From Kineosphaera limosa NBRC 100340 (GTDB lineage: Bacteria > Actinomycetota > Actinomycetes > Actinomycetales > Dermatophilaceae), in contig NZ_BAHD01000026.1 in NCBI RefSeq assembly GCF_000298215.1, positions 1-64,000 on the forward strand: a stretch of DNA of 64,000 bases. Direction: 5' to 3'. Below, in pieces: positions 53,370 through 61,836 of the stretch (position 1 is its first letter; the number at the start of each line of letters is the position of its first letter). A program made the translations under genes and the position numbers. Below the pieces are notes generated by a model. It was not told the origin of the DNA and did not search any database. It saw nothing but the letters and a program-made list of their open reading frames with translations.

Positions 53370-53413
53370 TTATGAAACTTTATGAAGTGGGCCGTTTCAT
53401 AAAGGATCATAAA
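53370..53413. promoter_or_regulatory. AT-rich compound dyad upstream of the AAA+ gene
   Basis: Four copies of a TTATGAA-type heptamer: two forward (53370-53376 and 53380-53386) and two inverted (TTCATAA 53396-53402 and TCATAAA 53407-53413), spaced 10-11 bp and mirrored about GGCC-like centre (GTGGGCCG). The region is strikingly AT-rich for this genome and directly abuts the ribosome site of the AAA+ gene. Likely an operator. Confidence 0.72.
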
Positions 53414-53483
53414 GCGGGGGACGGCCGGACGTCTTCGTGCTGCCGCCCGAGGAGTCCCGGTGGCGGCGCGCGTCAGCAGCGGC

Positions 53484-54475
53484 TCACTGGTAGGAGACGA
53501 ACCACGGCTTGGGTTCGACGTCCTGGTAGGTCTGCTGCGGGGTGAACGTCGGGGTGTCCTGCTTGTGGAAGTTCTTCCACGCCATCCAGATGCCGTCGGG
53601 CAGGTTGCGCTGCAGGCGATTCCAGGTGGCGAACTTCAGCTCCCGGCCGCCGTGGCCGTCGGCGTGCAGGGTGATGGCGAGCTCCTTGTGGGAGGTGTCG
53701 ACCTGGCTGCGGTTAGTGATCATGCCGTCGGTGAACTGGTGCAGGATGAGCATCTTCTGCGGCAGCTCGTGCTCGCGGGTCAGCTCCGCGAGCCACTTCG
53801 AGACCTCGTTGATCTCCTTGGCGTCGACCGAGCCGATCTGATTGCCGTGCACCTGGGTGTTCGTGATCCGCCACTCGGGATCCAGGGCCAGGCCCACGTG
53901 TGGCTCGCGCAGAAACTCCTCGTACTCCTTGGCCTGATCGAGGAAGTGGGAGCGGCCCGGCTGCAGGTCGAGCACCACGTGCACATCGTTCTCGGCGGCC
54001 GCCTCGATCCAGGGCCGCAGCACGCTCTTGGGGCGCAGCATCGTGTACTTGCGGTCGGGCCCGGGGTCGCGTGCGGCGACGGTGGTGATGATCTCGAACG
54101 CCGGCTGCACCGGCTCGTCGCTGTACTTCTGGTACTCGGTGACCTTCTTCTTGATGCGCGCGATGGCCGCGTCACATCCTGCTGGCCGAGCGCTCCGAGC
54201 GCTGGCACGCCGGGGGAGCCGTAGAGGGCGACGAGTCGCCGGTCGGGGAACATCGTGGTGCCCCCGCCGGGCAGCTCAGCCGGCTCGGGCTCGGGTTCCG
54301 GAGTGGGAGTGGGGGCTTGCGCCTCCTGCGCCTGGGCGGCGTCGTCCGGGTCCTGCGCAATGGCGCATCCCGTGACCGCCAACGCGCCGATCGTGACGAT
54401 CGCGAGCAGACGCCCGCTCGATCTGCGCGCAGGGCCGGAGAGGGTCGCGGGCGAATGCAAGAGAAGGCGCGGCAT
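53484..54475 (-). pseudogene. Lipoprotein of unknown function, frameshifted
   Basis: ATG 54475 gives a signal peptide with lipobox LAVTGC, a Pro/Glu linker (PTPTPEPEPEPAELPGG) and FPDRRLVALYGSPGVPALGA. The frame is then lost near 54172-54176, where one missing base separates GQQD from AAIARIKKKVTEYQKYSDEP in the next frame, which continues to 53484 and ends KPWFVSYQ. The restored protein would be about 330 residues, probably a TIM-barrel-like fold (VHVVLDLQPGRSHFLDQAKE). Function unknown. Confidence 0.8.
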
Positions 54476-54562
54476 GCTTCCGCACCGTATCGAGCATTTC
54501 GCCCGGATTCGAGCACCGCCGCCCGGTGGTCGGGCTCCGGGCCGCCTCCTCCTAGGCCCGCG

Positions 54563-54820
54563 TCATCGCCGATCGAGGAAGGCGAGCACCGCGCTGACCC
54601 GGCGAGGGTGTCTCGGGCCTGCGACATCGAGGACTCGACCGCCGCGCCGGCCGATGTGGGGTCGTGCTCGAGCTTCCCAGACGATCACCAGGGGGATGCC
54701 GGCCGCGATCAACGTGAGGAGCACGACGTGCGCGGCGACCAGCAGCGGCCACGAGATCAGCAGGTAGACCGACTCCCGGACGAGGCGATTGAGGGTGGCG
54801 CGCACGCGGTGGGACGTCAT
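54563..54820 (-). CDS. Small membrane protein resembling a truncated sensor domain
   Basis: 85 residues. TLNRLVRESVYLLISWPLLV and the following hydrophobic stretch resemble the first part of the actinobacterial putative-sensor domain of membrane histidine kinases. The remainder of that domain is missing; a basic Arg/Gly-rich tail follows. TAGCGT 7 bases before ATG 54820 suggests a leaderless transcript. Either a real small protein or a remnant. Confidence 0.5.
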   Translation of the reverse strand: MTSHRVRATLNRLVRESVYLLISWPLLVAAHVVLLTLIAAGIPLVIVWEARARPHIGRRGGRVLDVAGPRHPRRVSAVLAFLDRR

Positions 54821-54870
54821 GCCCTTGACGCTACGGAGCGGCGGTGGCCGGGCACCATCCGGTGAGCCGG

Positions 54871-54901
54871 ACAGACGTCTGTCGGGCTAACCCGACAGAC
54901 G
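54871..54901. terminator. Overlapping palindromes after the peptidase gene
   Basis: CGTCTGTCGGG (54876-54886), loop CTAA, CCCGACAGACG (54891-54901), 30 bp after the peptidase stop on the minus strand. It overlaps a second palindrome, ACAGACGTCTGT (54871-54882), so two alternative folds are possible. Terminator or operator. Confidence 0.6.
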
Positions 54902-54930
54902 CCACTGACCACGACGTGACCCACCCTTGG

Positions 54931-56451
54931 CTAGCTGGTGGGGAGCGGTGCCACTGCGGGGCATTCCTTGTCGGCTACGGAGCCCGCGGCGCGGGCCGGC
55001 ACGTCGCCGGTGGTCAGGTAGGCGGCGATGGTGTCGAGGACGCAGGGGCTGGCGGAGAACGCGGAAGAATGGGTGGAGCCGTTCTTGCCTTCGACGAGGC
55101 GCGCGGATGCGAATCGGTCCCGCACGGCAAGCGCGTCGCTGAACGGGGTCGCTCCGTCGAGGGTCTCGCCGATCATAAGGAACGGCTTGTCGAACGTCGC
55201 ACCGTCGACAGCGGTGAGCGACTTGGCCGGGACGGGCCAGGTGGCGCAGGGGCCGTTGAGCCAGGTGTTGCTCCACGTCATGAGCTGGTTTTCCGGCTCC
55301 AAGCGCCGCGCGTCGGCGATCATTGTCTGGATGTCCGGCCACGTCGATTCCGAACACTCGACGCCCAGGTAGGCGGCATAACTGTTGTCGGAGGGGTTCG
55401 GGTCCTTGCCCTCGTCCAGACCCTGCAGGTCGTTCTTGTTGAGGACGACGTCGAGCAGCTGCCCGTTCATCGGCCAGTACCCAACGCCGTAGGCGGCCTT
55501 GATCAGCGAGGCGATCAGCTCCGACGAACCCGCTCCGGCTGGAGGCTTCGCGGCCAGCTCATCGATCTTCGCGAACGTCTTCCTCTCGATGGCGTCGGCG
55601 TCGGTGCCGAGGTGGAACATGTTGGGGTTTTTGGCGACCCACTCCAGGAAGACGCGGAAACTCTTGGTCACCGCCACGTTCTGATCGAGGTTTGACTGGT
55701 ACCAGCCCTTGTTGGGGTCGGCCACGCTGTCCAAGACCACGCGATCGACATGCTGGGGGTATTGGGTCATGAAGACCTGGCCCAGGTAGGTGCCATACGA
55801 CGTGCCCCAGAAATGCACTTTGTCGACACCCAGCGCCCGACGAATGGAGTCGAGGTCCTTGGCATTGTCGAGCGTCGTCATGTGCTGGAGCACCTTGAAC
55901 CCGTCGGACGTCTTGCAGGCCTGCGCGTATGCGTTGACCCGTTCGATCCACTTCTGGGTCGCTGCGTCGTCGCCCGGTCGGAACACCGGCTGCGGGGTGG
56001 CGAAGTAGTCGGGGATGCACGAGACCTGCGGTTTGCTGCCCCCGACGCCACGGATGTCGACGCCGATCCAGTCGAAAGAGTCGCCGACGTTGTTCGGGAG
56101 GTTCGCGGCGCTGTTCGGCACAGTGCGCCCGAGACCACCCGGGCCCCCGGGATTGGTCAGCACCACGCCCTTGAAGTCGCTGCCCTTGTGTGCGCGGCGA
56201 CTGATGGCGAGGGTGATCTTCTCCCCCTGCGGGTTGGCGTAGTCCAGCGGCACCGATACGTCCGCGCACTCCAGGCCTTTGAGGTCCTCGTCGGTGCAGG
56301 CCTTCCAGGGCGTCACAGATACCGGCGCCGCACTCGCTGAAGTCGTTTGGGGTGATGCCGAGGTGTTGCTCGGCATTGAGCATCCTGCGGCGGCGAGCCC
56401 GGCGATGGACATCAGGACGACGAAGCGCCGCGCGGTGCACGTAGGAGTCAT
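54931..56451 (-). CDS. Secreted lipoprotein peptidase, alpha/beta hydrolase (TAP-like)
   Basis: 506 residues: signal and lipobox LAAAGCS, a Ser/Thr-rich linker, then the hydrolase fold with oxyanion NPGGPGGLG, nucleophile WGTSYGTYLGQ, acid in GETLDGATP and His in KNGSTHSSAF, plus the TAP-like C-terminal domain containing SPCVLDTIAAYL. Family members such as SlpD/tripeptidyl aminopeptidase remove N-terminal peptides outside the cell. ATG 56451. Cys pairs (CTDEDL..LEC, GVECSE) suggest disulphides. Confidence 0.9.
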   Translation of the reverse strand: MTPTCTARRFVVLMSIAGLAAAGCSMPSNTSASPQTTSASAAPVSVTPWKACTDEDLKGLECADVSVPLDYANPQGEKITLAISRRAHKGSDFKGVVLTNPGGPGGLGRTVPNSAANLPNNVGDSFDWIGVDIRGVGGSKPQVSCIPDYFATPQPVFRPGDDAATQKWIERVNAYAQACKTSDGFKVLQHMTTLDNAKDLDSIRRALGVDKVHFWGTSYGTYLGQVFMTQYPQHVDRVVLDSVADPNKGWYQSNLDQNVAVTKSFRVFLEWVAKNPNMFHLGTDADAIERKTFAKIDELAAKPPAGAGSSELIASLIKAAYGVGYWPMNGQLLDVVLNKNDLQGLDEGKDPNPSDNSYAAYLGVECSESTWPDIQTMIADARRLEPENQLMTWSNTWLNGPCATWPVPAKSLTAVDGATFDKPFLMIGETLDGATPFSDALAVRDRFASARLVEGKNGSTHSSAFSASPCVLDTIAAYLTTGDVPARAAGSVADKECPAVAPLPTS

Positions 56452-56519
56452 ATCTGCAGTGTCGCAAAAGTGCGTTCAACCCAAAGGTGGATATGTGGGC
56501 AACACACTGCCGGTGGCGC

Positions 56520-57407
56520 TCACCCTCGGGCCGCGCCGCGCTTCCAGTAGCCGCTGAAGAAGATGTGCCGCTTGTCGACGCCGCTGGCCACGAGGTGGCG
56601 GCGCAGGGTGGTCACCGTGGTGGACTCCCCGCACAGCCAGGCGTACCCCAGAGCTCGCCCATCGAAGGCCGGGGTGGTCGGTGCGGTGAGGGCAGGCAGG
56701 ATCGCGGCGCCGGGTTCCGCTGATCCGCGGTCGTGGACGACCGCGGATCCGAGCGGCGAATCGGAGAGCCGAGCAAAGGACGCGTTGTAGGCGTCCACGA
56801 ACCGCACGTCGGGAACTTCGATGTGCACCTCGAGCGGCGGCAGCGGATCGGACAGCGAGCGGATGATCGCGGCGAGCGCGGGCAGCGCGGTCTCGTCGGC
56901 GACGAGCAGTTGCCGCGCCTGCGGTTGAGGCGGCGCGTAGCAGGCGCCACTGGTGCGCACGCCGACGGCATCCCCGGGTGCCGCCCCGCAGGCCCAGGCC
57001 GACCCCGGCCCGGCATCCCCGTGGAGCACCACGTCCACGTCGATCTCGCTGTCGTGCGGCCGATACTCGGCGACGGTGTACCAGCGCAGGTCGGGGCGGG
57101 TCGCCTCCGGCAGTTCGGCCAGGGCCGCGCGCACGTCGCGCCGGCCCGCGTCGGGTAGCTGCAGCGCACTCCCGCGTCGAGGCATCAGCAGACCGAAGTA
57201 CTCATCGGGCCCCGCCGGCCGCCACGCCGCCAGGTCTGGGGCCACCAGGGTGATGCGGCGCAGACCCGGCGTCAGTTCACGGACCGCGCTGACCTGCGCG
57301 ATCACCTGGTGGTGTGTGGGACGTCGGGGCGGCGGCGCGCTGGAACGGGCGGCGTATACGCCCCACACCCGCTCGACGAGCGCATCACGCAAGGCTGCGA
57401 CGGTCAT
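56520..57407 (-). CDS. Siderophore-interacting protein (ferric-siderophore reductase)
   Basis: 295 residues. FAD-binding part ELTPGLRRITLVAPDLAAWR and the SIP region (RWYTVAEYRPHDSEIDVDVV) followed by NAD(P)H part (LLVADETALPALAAI, YAWLCGESTTVTTLRRHLV) match ViuB/YqjH-like enzymes, which reduce Fe3+ in siderophores in the cytosol. ATG 57407 with AAGGA upstream. A DtxR/IdeR box lies 44 bp before the start, so it is iron-repressed. Confidence 0.92.
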   Translation of the reverse strand: MTVAALRDALVERVWGVYAARSSAPPPRRPTHHQVIAQVSAVRELTPGLRRITLVAPDLAAWRPAGPDEYFGLLMPRRGSALQLPDAGRRDVRAALAELPEATRPDLRWYTVAEYRPHDSEIDVDVVLHGDAGPGSAWACGAAPGDAVGVRTSGACYAPPQPQARQLLVADETALPALAAIIRSLSDPLPPLEVHIEVPDVRFVDAYNASFARLSDSPLGSAVVHDRGSAEPGAAILPALTAPTTPAFDGRALGYAWLCGESTTVTTLRRHLVASGVDKRHIFFSGYWKRGAARG

Positions 57408-57450
57408 CTCTGGTCCTTCCGGCGGACAGGCATCGGAGCCTGCAGGCAAG

Positions 57451-57469
57451 TGAGGTAAGGCTTACCTAA
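57451..57469. promoter_or_regulatory. DtxR/IdeR iron box
   Basis: TGAGGTAAGGCTTACCTAA, a near-perfect match to the iron-dependent repressor consensus (TTAGGTTAGSCTAACCTAA; inner AGGTAAG/CTTACCT dyad). It lies between the siderophore-interacting gene (minus) and the DUF1345 gene (plus), 75 bp before the latter, so it may affect both. Confidence 0.88.
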
Positions 57470-57543
57470 TCACGGAAGGTGGGGTGCCGCGCAACCAGGC
57501 TCAGCCGCACGGCCTCCGCGCGCCGGTCGCCTACGGTAGCCGG

Positions 57544-58272
57544 ATGATCGCAGATGGTCGGCCGGAGGCGCGGCGCAAGAACAAGGTCACGAGCTGGGCC
57601 TGGTGGATGTCGGAGAAGCGTCGGGCCTACGGCTCGGTAGGGCTGGCGATTCTGCTCGCGCTGCCGCTGCAACTGCGGATCGCCGCGCACGTCAGCCTGT
57701 TTACGTTTTTGGGTTACACCCTGGTGCTGCTCGCCACCTACCTCGCGATCTACGCCCTCATGACGATCGTCGTCTTCGCTCGCGTCTCCCCGCAGGAGTG
57801 CCGCGAGTGGGCGCGCTCGACGCAGCCGGGTACGCGGGTGGAGCGGTTCGTGCTCGGAACGCAGCCCGGCGCGGGGATGGCGACCGGGCTCTCCGCCATC
57901 TCGCTCGGCGCCGTCGTCATCGGGCAATCGGCGGATTTCTGGTGGGCGTTGGGGTTGTCCACGATCGCGGGGGCCATTGTCATCGTCGCCTTGCTCGTCG
58001 CGTCGTGGCTGTCGGTCGTGCTCACCTACGCGGTCGAGTACATGTGCCGCGATCAGCGGGAGCCAGGCACGCAACTCTCGTTTCCCGGTGGGGCCGACGA
58101 CCTGCGCTGGGTGGACTACCTCTACTTCTCGTTCGGGGTGAACACAACCTTCGGCACCACCGACGTCGATATCCAGGAGTCGACGATGCGGCGCACGGTC
58201 ATGGGGCACGGCATCATCGCCTTCATCTTCAACACGGTCATCCTCGCCGTCGCCGTCAGCGCCATCGCCTGA
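57544..58272 (+). CDS. DUF1345 membrane protein
   Basis: 242 residues with about six membrane segments, basic N-terminal tail. The late DYLYFSFGVNTTFGTTDVDI is the conserved DUF1345 block, similar to the loop before the last channel segment of two-pore-like channels, though no selectivity filter is clear. ATG 57544 has TACGGT 6 bases upstream. Function unknown. Confidence 0.82.
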   Translation: MIADGRPEARRKNKVTSWAWWMSEKRRAYGSVGLAILLALPLQLRIAAHVSLFTFLGYTLVLLATYLAIYALMTIVVFARVSPQECREWARSTQPGTRVERFVLGTQPGAGMATGLSAISLGAVVIGQSADFWWALGLSTIAGAIVIVALLVASWLSVVLTYAVEYMCRDQREPGTQLSFPGGADDLRWVDYLYFSFGVNTTFGTTDVDIQESTMRRTVMGHGIIAFIFNTVILAVAVSAIA

Positions 58273-58308
58273 GTTGGCTGTCCAGCCAGGCGGATGTGGA
58301 GTGCTCGA

Positions 58309-58335
58309 TGTACATCGTTGTACAGTTGAGTACAT
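58309..58335. promoter_or_regulatory. GTAC-repeat operator and -10 of the second vapBC
   Basis: TGTACA (58309-58314), TGTACA (58319-58324) and GTACAT (58330-58335) occur at about 10-bp steps. TACAGT (58321-58326) is the likely -10, and ATG 58334 lies at the expected transcription start, so VapB probably covers its own promoter. Confidence 0.65.
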
Positions 58336-58618
58336 GGCGATGTCGATGAGCGAGGTACGCGCTGAGCTTCCTCGCGTGCTCGACCGGGTCGAGGCGGGCG
58401 AGGACATCGTTGTGACGCGGCACGGCAAGCCGGTCGCCGTGGTCGTTCGGCTCGATCGGGTGCGCGCCCGCGCCGCGGAATCTGCCTATGCCGTCGCCGA
58501 CGACCTCGATGTGCGGATCGAGCAAGCACGTCGGGCGCCCCTACCCGCACCGTCGTTGAGCAACGCCACCGCCCGAGATCTCGTCGCTGACGTCGACCGT
58601 TCCCGCGGGCCGCGCTGA
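58334..58618 (+). CDS. vapB: VapB antitoxin, Phd/YefM type
   Basis: 94 residues. SMSEVRAELPRVLDRVEAGE, followed by DIVVTRHGKPVAVVV, is the Phd/YefM fold (different from the ribbon-helix-helix VapB at 29600). The C-terminal 40 residues are Ala/Arg-rich and disordered. The toxin gene follows after 43 bp. Leaderless start supported by TACAGT 7 bases upstream. Confidence 0.9.
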   Translation: MAMSMSEVRAELPRVLDRVEAGEDIVVTRHGKPVAVVVRLDRVRARAAESAYAVADDLDVRIEQARRAPLPAPSLSNATARDLVADVDRSRGPR

Positions 58619-58661
58619 CTGACGTCATCGATCTGCAGGCACTTCGCTCGAGGACGCTGAC

Positions 58662-59078
58662 TTGGACGCTTTCGACGCCGATGTGCTCATCTACGCTGCA
58701 GTGCCGGGGCATCCCCTCGGGTCGCCGGTTCGTGCCCTCTTGGCGGCCTCCGAGCCGGGAGTGCCGGCCGGCATCGGCTCGACTCTTCTCCTGCCCGAAC
58801 TGCTCATCAAGCCGGTACGTACCGAGAACGTGGGCGAGGTCCAGCAGCTCACCGCCCTTGTGGCGCGCCTGGATCTCCTGCCGTGTGACGCCGCGACGGC
58901 CCGTCTCGCGGTCGCCCTCGGCGCGCGGTACGCCCTGCGGGCCGCAGACGCGGTGCATCTGGCGACCGCCGTCCATGCCCGCGCCGAGCGATTCGTGACA
59001 AACAACCGCAAGGACTTTCCGGAGACCATCGGGGAGATCGCGATCACCTACCCCGATCGCCTCTCACCGCCCTCCTAG
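58662..59078 (+). CDS. vapC: VapC-type PIN toxin with a TTG start
   Basis: 138 residues. Asp in FDADVLIYA, Glu in LLLPELL, Asp in LRAADAVHLATA and Asp in NNRKDF form the PIN site. A stop at 58620-58622 in the same frame and the lack of ATG or GTG between leave TTG 58662 as the only codon that keeps the first Asp. Such a weak start would lower toxin yield. Its 3' end overlaps the pump gene by 4 bp. Confidence 0.88.
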   Translation: MDAFDADVLIYAAVPGHPLGSPVRALLAASEPGVPAGIGSTLLLPELLIKPVRTENVGEVQQLTALVARLDLLPCDAATARLAVALGARYALRAADAVHLATAVHARAERFVTNNRKDFPETIGEIAITYPDRLSPPS

Positions 59079-60274
59079 AGGCGGGCGGCGCGCGGAACGG
59101 CGAGCAGTGGGACGACGCACAAGACCGACGCGATCGCCATCGACATCCCCATGAGCTGCGGCGTGACCCCCAGCAGCGACACCATCGGCGGAATGAGCGC
59201 ACCGAAGAGGCTCTGCACCAGGCCGATGCACGCGGCCGCGGCGCCGATCGCCTGACCCTGTCCCTCCAGCGCCAGCGTCGTGGCGTTGGGCAGCAGTGGC
59301 CCCGCCACCGAGATCGCAAAGAACAGCGGGATGATCACCCACCACACCGAGGCCCCCTCGACGTGGGTGGCGACTGCTACGGCCAGGCACGCGACGATGC
59401 TCATGGCCAGCGTCCACACGAGGACCCGGAACGAACCGATGATGCTGACGATCCGCAGGTTGAGCCGTCCGAGCAGCAGGATGCCCACGGAGTTGGCGGC
59501 GAACAGGTAACCGAATTGCTGCGCGCTCAGGCCGTAGCCGTTCTGCATGGCGAAGCTGCTCATCGCCAGGTACAGGCTCAGCGGCTGAAAGCCGATGGCC
59601 AGCACCAGCGCGGGCGCCAGAAACGACCGGTCGCGCAGCACGCGGGGAAACTCACTGAACAGCGACCAGAGCTTGGCGTCCTTGCGCTTCTCTGGCGGGA
59701 GGGTGTCGGGAAGTCGCACCGCGGCCACGAGCAGCGCCGCGCCGCAGAGGGCGATGGCCACGAAGATGCCGCGCCAGCCGGTCACCACCAGCAGCAGGGC
59801 GCCGAGCAGGGGAGCGACGACGGGGGCCACGCCGAACACCAGGGCGGTGATCCCGAAGGCGCGGGCCGCCTCGCGCCCGCTGTAGAGGTCGCGGACCATC
59901 GAGCGTGCGATGACGGCGCCGGCGCCACCGCCGAGCCCGCCGAGAAAGCGTGCGATGAGTAGGAACTCCAGGTTGGGGGTGAGCGCGCAGGCCACTGCGG
60001 CGACCGTGAAGAGCGTGACCCCGATGATGAGCGGCCACCGGCGACCGACCTGGTCGCTGAGCGGCCCGACGACGACCTGTCCGAGGCCGAGCCCGATCAT
60101 CGACACCGACAGCGACAGTTGCCCGCCCGTGTCAGTGGCGCCCAGGTCACTCGTCAGTTGCGGCAGCCCCGGCAGGTACATGTCGAACGACAGCGGCCCG
60201 AACGCCGACAGGGCCCCGAGCATGATGAGCAGCCGTCGCCGTGACGGCAGGGGGCGGGCGTACTGGGCGGACAC
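59075..60274 (-). CDS. Bcr/CflA-family drug efflux transporter (MFS)
   Basis: 399 residues with 12 membrane segments. FGPLSFDMYLPGLPQLTSDL at the N-terminus and GPLSDQVGRRWPLI (MFS A-motif) mark the Bcr/CflA group; AAPVVAPLLGALLL-like C-motif (VAPVVAPLLGALL) is the antiporter motif. Exports drugs or sulphonamides, bicyclomycin and the like with protons. ATG 60274 preceded by GAGGAG-type site (CGAGGAGTTTCGT upstream). Confidence 0.9.
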   Translation of the reverse strand: MSAQYARPLPSRRRLLIMLGALSAFGPLSFDMYLPGLPQLTSDLGATDTGGQLSLSVSMIGLGLGQVVVGPLSDQVGRRWPLIIGVTLFTVAAVACALTPNLEFLLIARFLGGLGGGAGAVIARSMVRDLYSGREAARAFGITALVFGVAPVVAPLLGALLLVVTGWRGIFVAIALCGAALLVAAVRLPDTLPPEKRKDAKLWSLFSEFPRVLRDRSFLAPALVLAIGFQPLSLYLAMSSFAMQNGYGLSAQQFGYLFAANSVGILLLGRLNLRIVSIIGSFRVLVWTLAMSIVACLAVAVATHVEGASVWWVIIPLFFAISVAGPLLPNATTLALEGQGQAIGAAAACIGLVQSLFGALIPPMVSLLGVTPQLMGMSMAIASVLCVVPLLAVPRAARL

Positions 60275-60649
60275 GAAACTCCTCGAAAAGCAATGGGTTG
60301 GCCGCTCGGCGGCCTCGAGCGAGCGGCGCTGCCCGACCGGACGCTATCAAATCGATTCGATCTGCCAGGCCGAAGGGGGTCTCGGTGGACGTAGCGGATT
60401 CTTGACGTACTCAGGCGAAGCGCCCCTAGCGCACCCAACGCGTTGACCTGCGGCGATGCCACGAGCCCGTCTGGGCGAGCATCCCCGGGTACGTCGAGAA
60501 TCCGCTACGTCAGCCGGCACTTGCCGATGCGCTGGGTGTCGCCAAGGTCATTCGGTACGTCGGCGCCGGCGTCATCGGGGGCGGGTAGCTTGCGTGGTGT
60601 CGACAGCTCGTGTCGCTCGCTCGGCCGGATCGCGATGAGGAGAACTCCC
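60275..60649. other. Intergenic region holding palindromic copy D
   Basis: 375 bp. The pump promoter is near 60280-60370 (moderately AT-rich CAAATCGATTCGAT at 60348-60361, a dyad ATCGATTCGAT), then copy D, then the VOC gene leader. No gene seen. Confidence 0.6.
60388..60511. repeat. Dispersed long palindromic element, copy D (subfamily 2)
   Basis: 124 bp. Left arm GACGTAGCGGATTCTTGACG pairs with CGTCGAGAATCCGCTACGTC, with the same single U-G pair as copy C. The core is different from the other copies (contains GCACCCAACGCGTTGACC), so arms are shared while the middle varies. Confidence 0.9.
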
Positions 60650-61063
60650 GTGGCAATGCAGCTCAACCCCTACCTGACCTTTCCCGGTAACGCCGCGGAG
60701 GCCATGGCGTTCTACGCCGAGGTTCTCGGCGGATCGGTCCAATCGATGTCGTTCAAGGAGTCGGGCATGGACGTCGACGGCGTCATGCACGCGGCGCTGG
60801 AGACCCCGACCGGCTTCCACCTCTACGCCTCGGACCAGTTGCCGGGCATGGGGCCAGATCTGGTGCCCGGCAACAACATCCAGATCTCGATCTCCGGCGA
60901 TGACGCCGACGCGATGCGCGGCTTCTGGGAGGGGCTCCGCGACGGCGGCCAGGTCGTCATGCCCCTGGAGAAGCAGATGTGGGGCGACCTGTACGGCCTG
61001 CTCACCGACAAGTTCGGCATCTCCTGGCACATCAACATCGCCGGCGACGCCGCCGGGGCCTGA
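60650..61063 (+). CDS. VOC-family protein (PhnB/DNA-binding 3-demethylubiquinone-9 MT-like)
   Basis: 137 residues, one glyoxalase/bleomycin-resistance fold: LNPYLTFPGNAAEAMAFYAE, then VLGG, and the late WGDLYGLLTDKFGISWHIN, the PhnB-type pattern. Metal ligands are not all clear, so enzyme or binding function is open. GTG 60650 has AGGAGA 7 bases upstream. A hairpin (CTGCCGC/GCGGCAG, 61076-61100) follows. Confidence 0.88.
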   Translation: MAMQLNPYLTFPGNAAEAMAFYAEVLGGSVQSMSFKESGMDVDGVMHAALETPTGFHLYASDQLPGMGPDLVPGNNIQISISGDDADAMRGFWEGLRDGGQVVMPLEKQMWGDLYGLLTDKFGISWHINIAGDAAGA

Positions 61064-61075
61064 TCGGAAGCCGCT

Positions 61076-61100
61076 CTGCCGCGCCCCGGGCGTGCGGCAG
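61076..61100. terminator. Possible terminator after the VOC gene
   Basis: CTGCCGC (61076-61082) pairs with GCGGCAG (61094-61100) around a GC-rich 11-base centre, 13 bp after the stop. No T-run. Confidence 0.45.
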
Positions 61101-61244
61101 GGCACCCGGCCAACTCCCGCAGGCGAGCACCCGGGGCTCCGGTGGGCCTCGCCGGACCGGCCGACGGCTGGAACCGAGCTCTCTGGGGGCGGGTGATTCG
61201 CCGTCACCGCGGCATGGGCCCTGTTCGTGGGGATCGAATCTGCC

Positions 61245-61274
61245 TTGCACTATCGGGGGGCCGCCGGTTAAGGA
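61245..61274 (+). promoter_or_regulatory. Probable promoter of the small multidrug-export gene
   Basis: TTGCAC (61245-61250), 18-bp spacing, TAAGGA (61269-61274, followed by T). It lies 64 bp before ATG 61338 and is one of the few sigma70-like pairs in the window. Confidence 0.5.
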
Positions 61275-61337
61275 TGAGGGGCGCGACCTGCAGGTGGCAG
61301 GCGCCGCTGCCCTGTCCCCCTCACCGCGAAGGACCGC

Positions 61338-61835
61338 ATGTCGACCGAGACCGTCTGGGGCCTGATCGGGGTGTTCGTGGGGGGCGCGTTCCCGTGGCTG
61401 GAGGCGATCTTCGTCATCCCAGCCGGGATAATCGCCGGCCTCCCGGCGCTGCCGGTCGTCATCGCGGGCGCGACGGGCAACATTCTCACGATCGGCTTGG
61501 CCGCGTACGCAGGTGAGTGGTTCAGACAGCGGTGGGTTGCGTTCCGGCGGCGGCGTAGCGCGGAGAAGGGTGAAGACGCCCAAGAGCGCGCCCGCAAGGC
61601 AGCCAAGGCCGAACACCGGCAGCAACGCGTGGTGCGCGTCATGGATCGCGGCGGACTGCCCCTTCTGTCGTTCCTCAGCCCCTTCATCGGCACGCAACTC
61701 TGTGCTGTTGCCGCCGTCGCCATCGGAACGCGGGCCACACCCACCTTCGTGTGGATCAGCGCGATGACCGTCCTGTGGTGCATCGTCGCGGCCTGGGCCA
61801 CGCTGGCCGGCTTCGCCTTCTTCACGGACGCATGA
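61338..61835 (+). CDS. Small multi-drug export-family membrane protein
   Basis: 165 residues with about four membrane segments. GAFPWLEAIFVIPAGIIAGL and ATGNILTIGLAAYAG match the Sm_multidrug_ex family, with a charged, helical cytoplasmic stretch (RRRRSAEKGEDAQERARKAA) between halves. Despite the family name, transport has been little studied. It ends one base before the ABC exporter start, so the two are probably cotranscribed. Confidence 0.82.
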   Translation: MSTETVWGLIGVFVGGAFPWLEAIFVIPAGIIAGLPALPVVIAGATGNILTIGLAAYAGEWFRQRWVAFRRRRSAEKGEDAQERARKAAKAEHRQQRVVRVMDRGGLPLLSFLSPFIGTQLCAVAAVAIGTRATPTFVWISAMTVLWCIVAAWATLAGFAFFTDA

Positions 61836-61836
61836 G

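Noticed and set aside
53342-53545. Short plus-strand frame through the AT-rich dyad (contains LYEVGRFIKDHK)
   Set aside because: It is a translation of the repeated heptamers, has no ribosome site and no known family; best explained as operator DNA.
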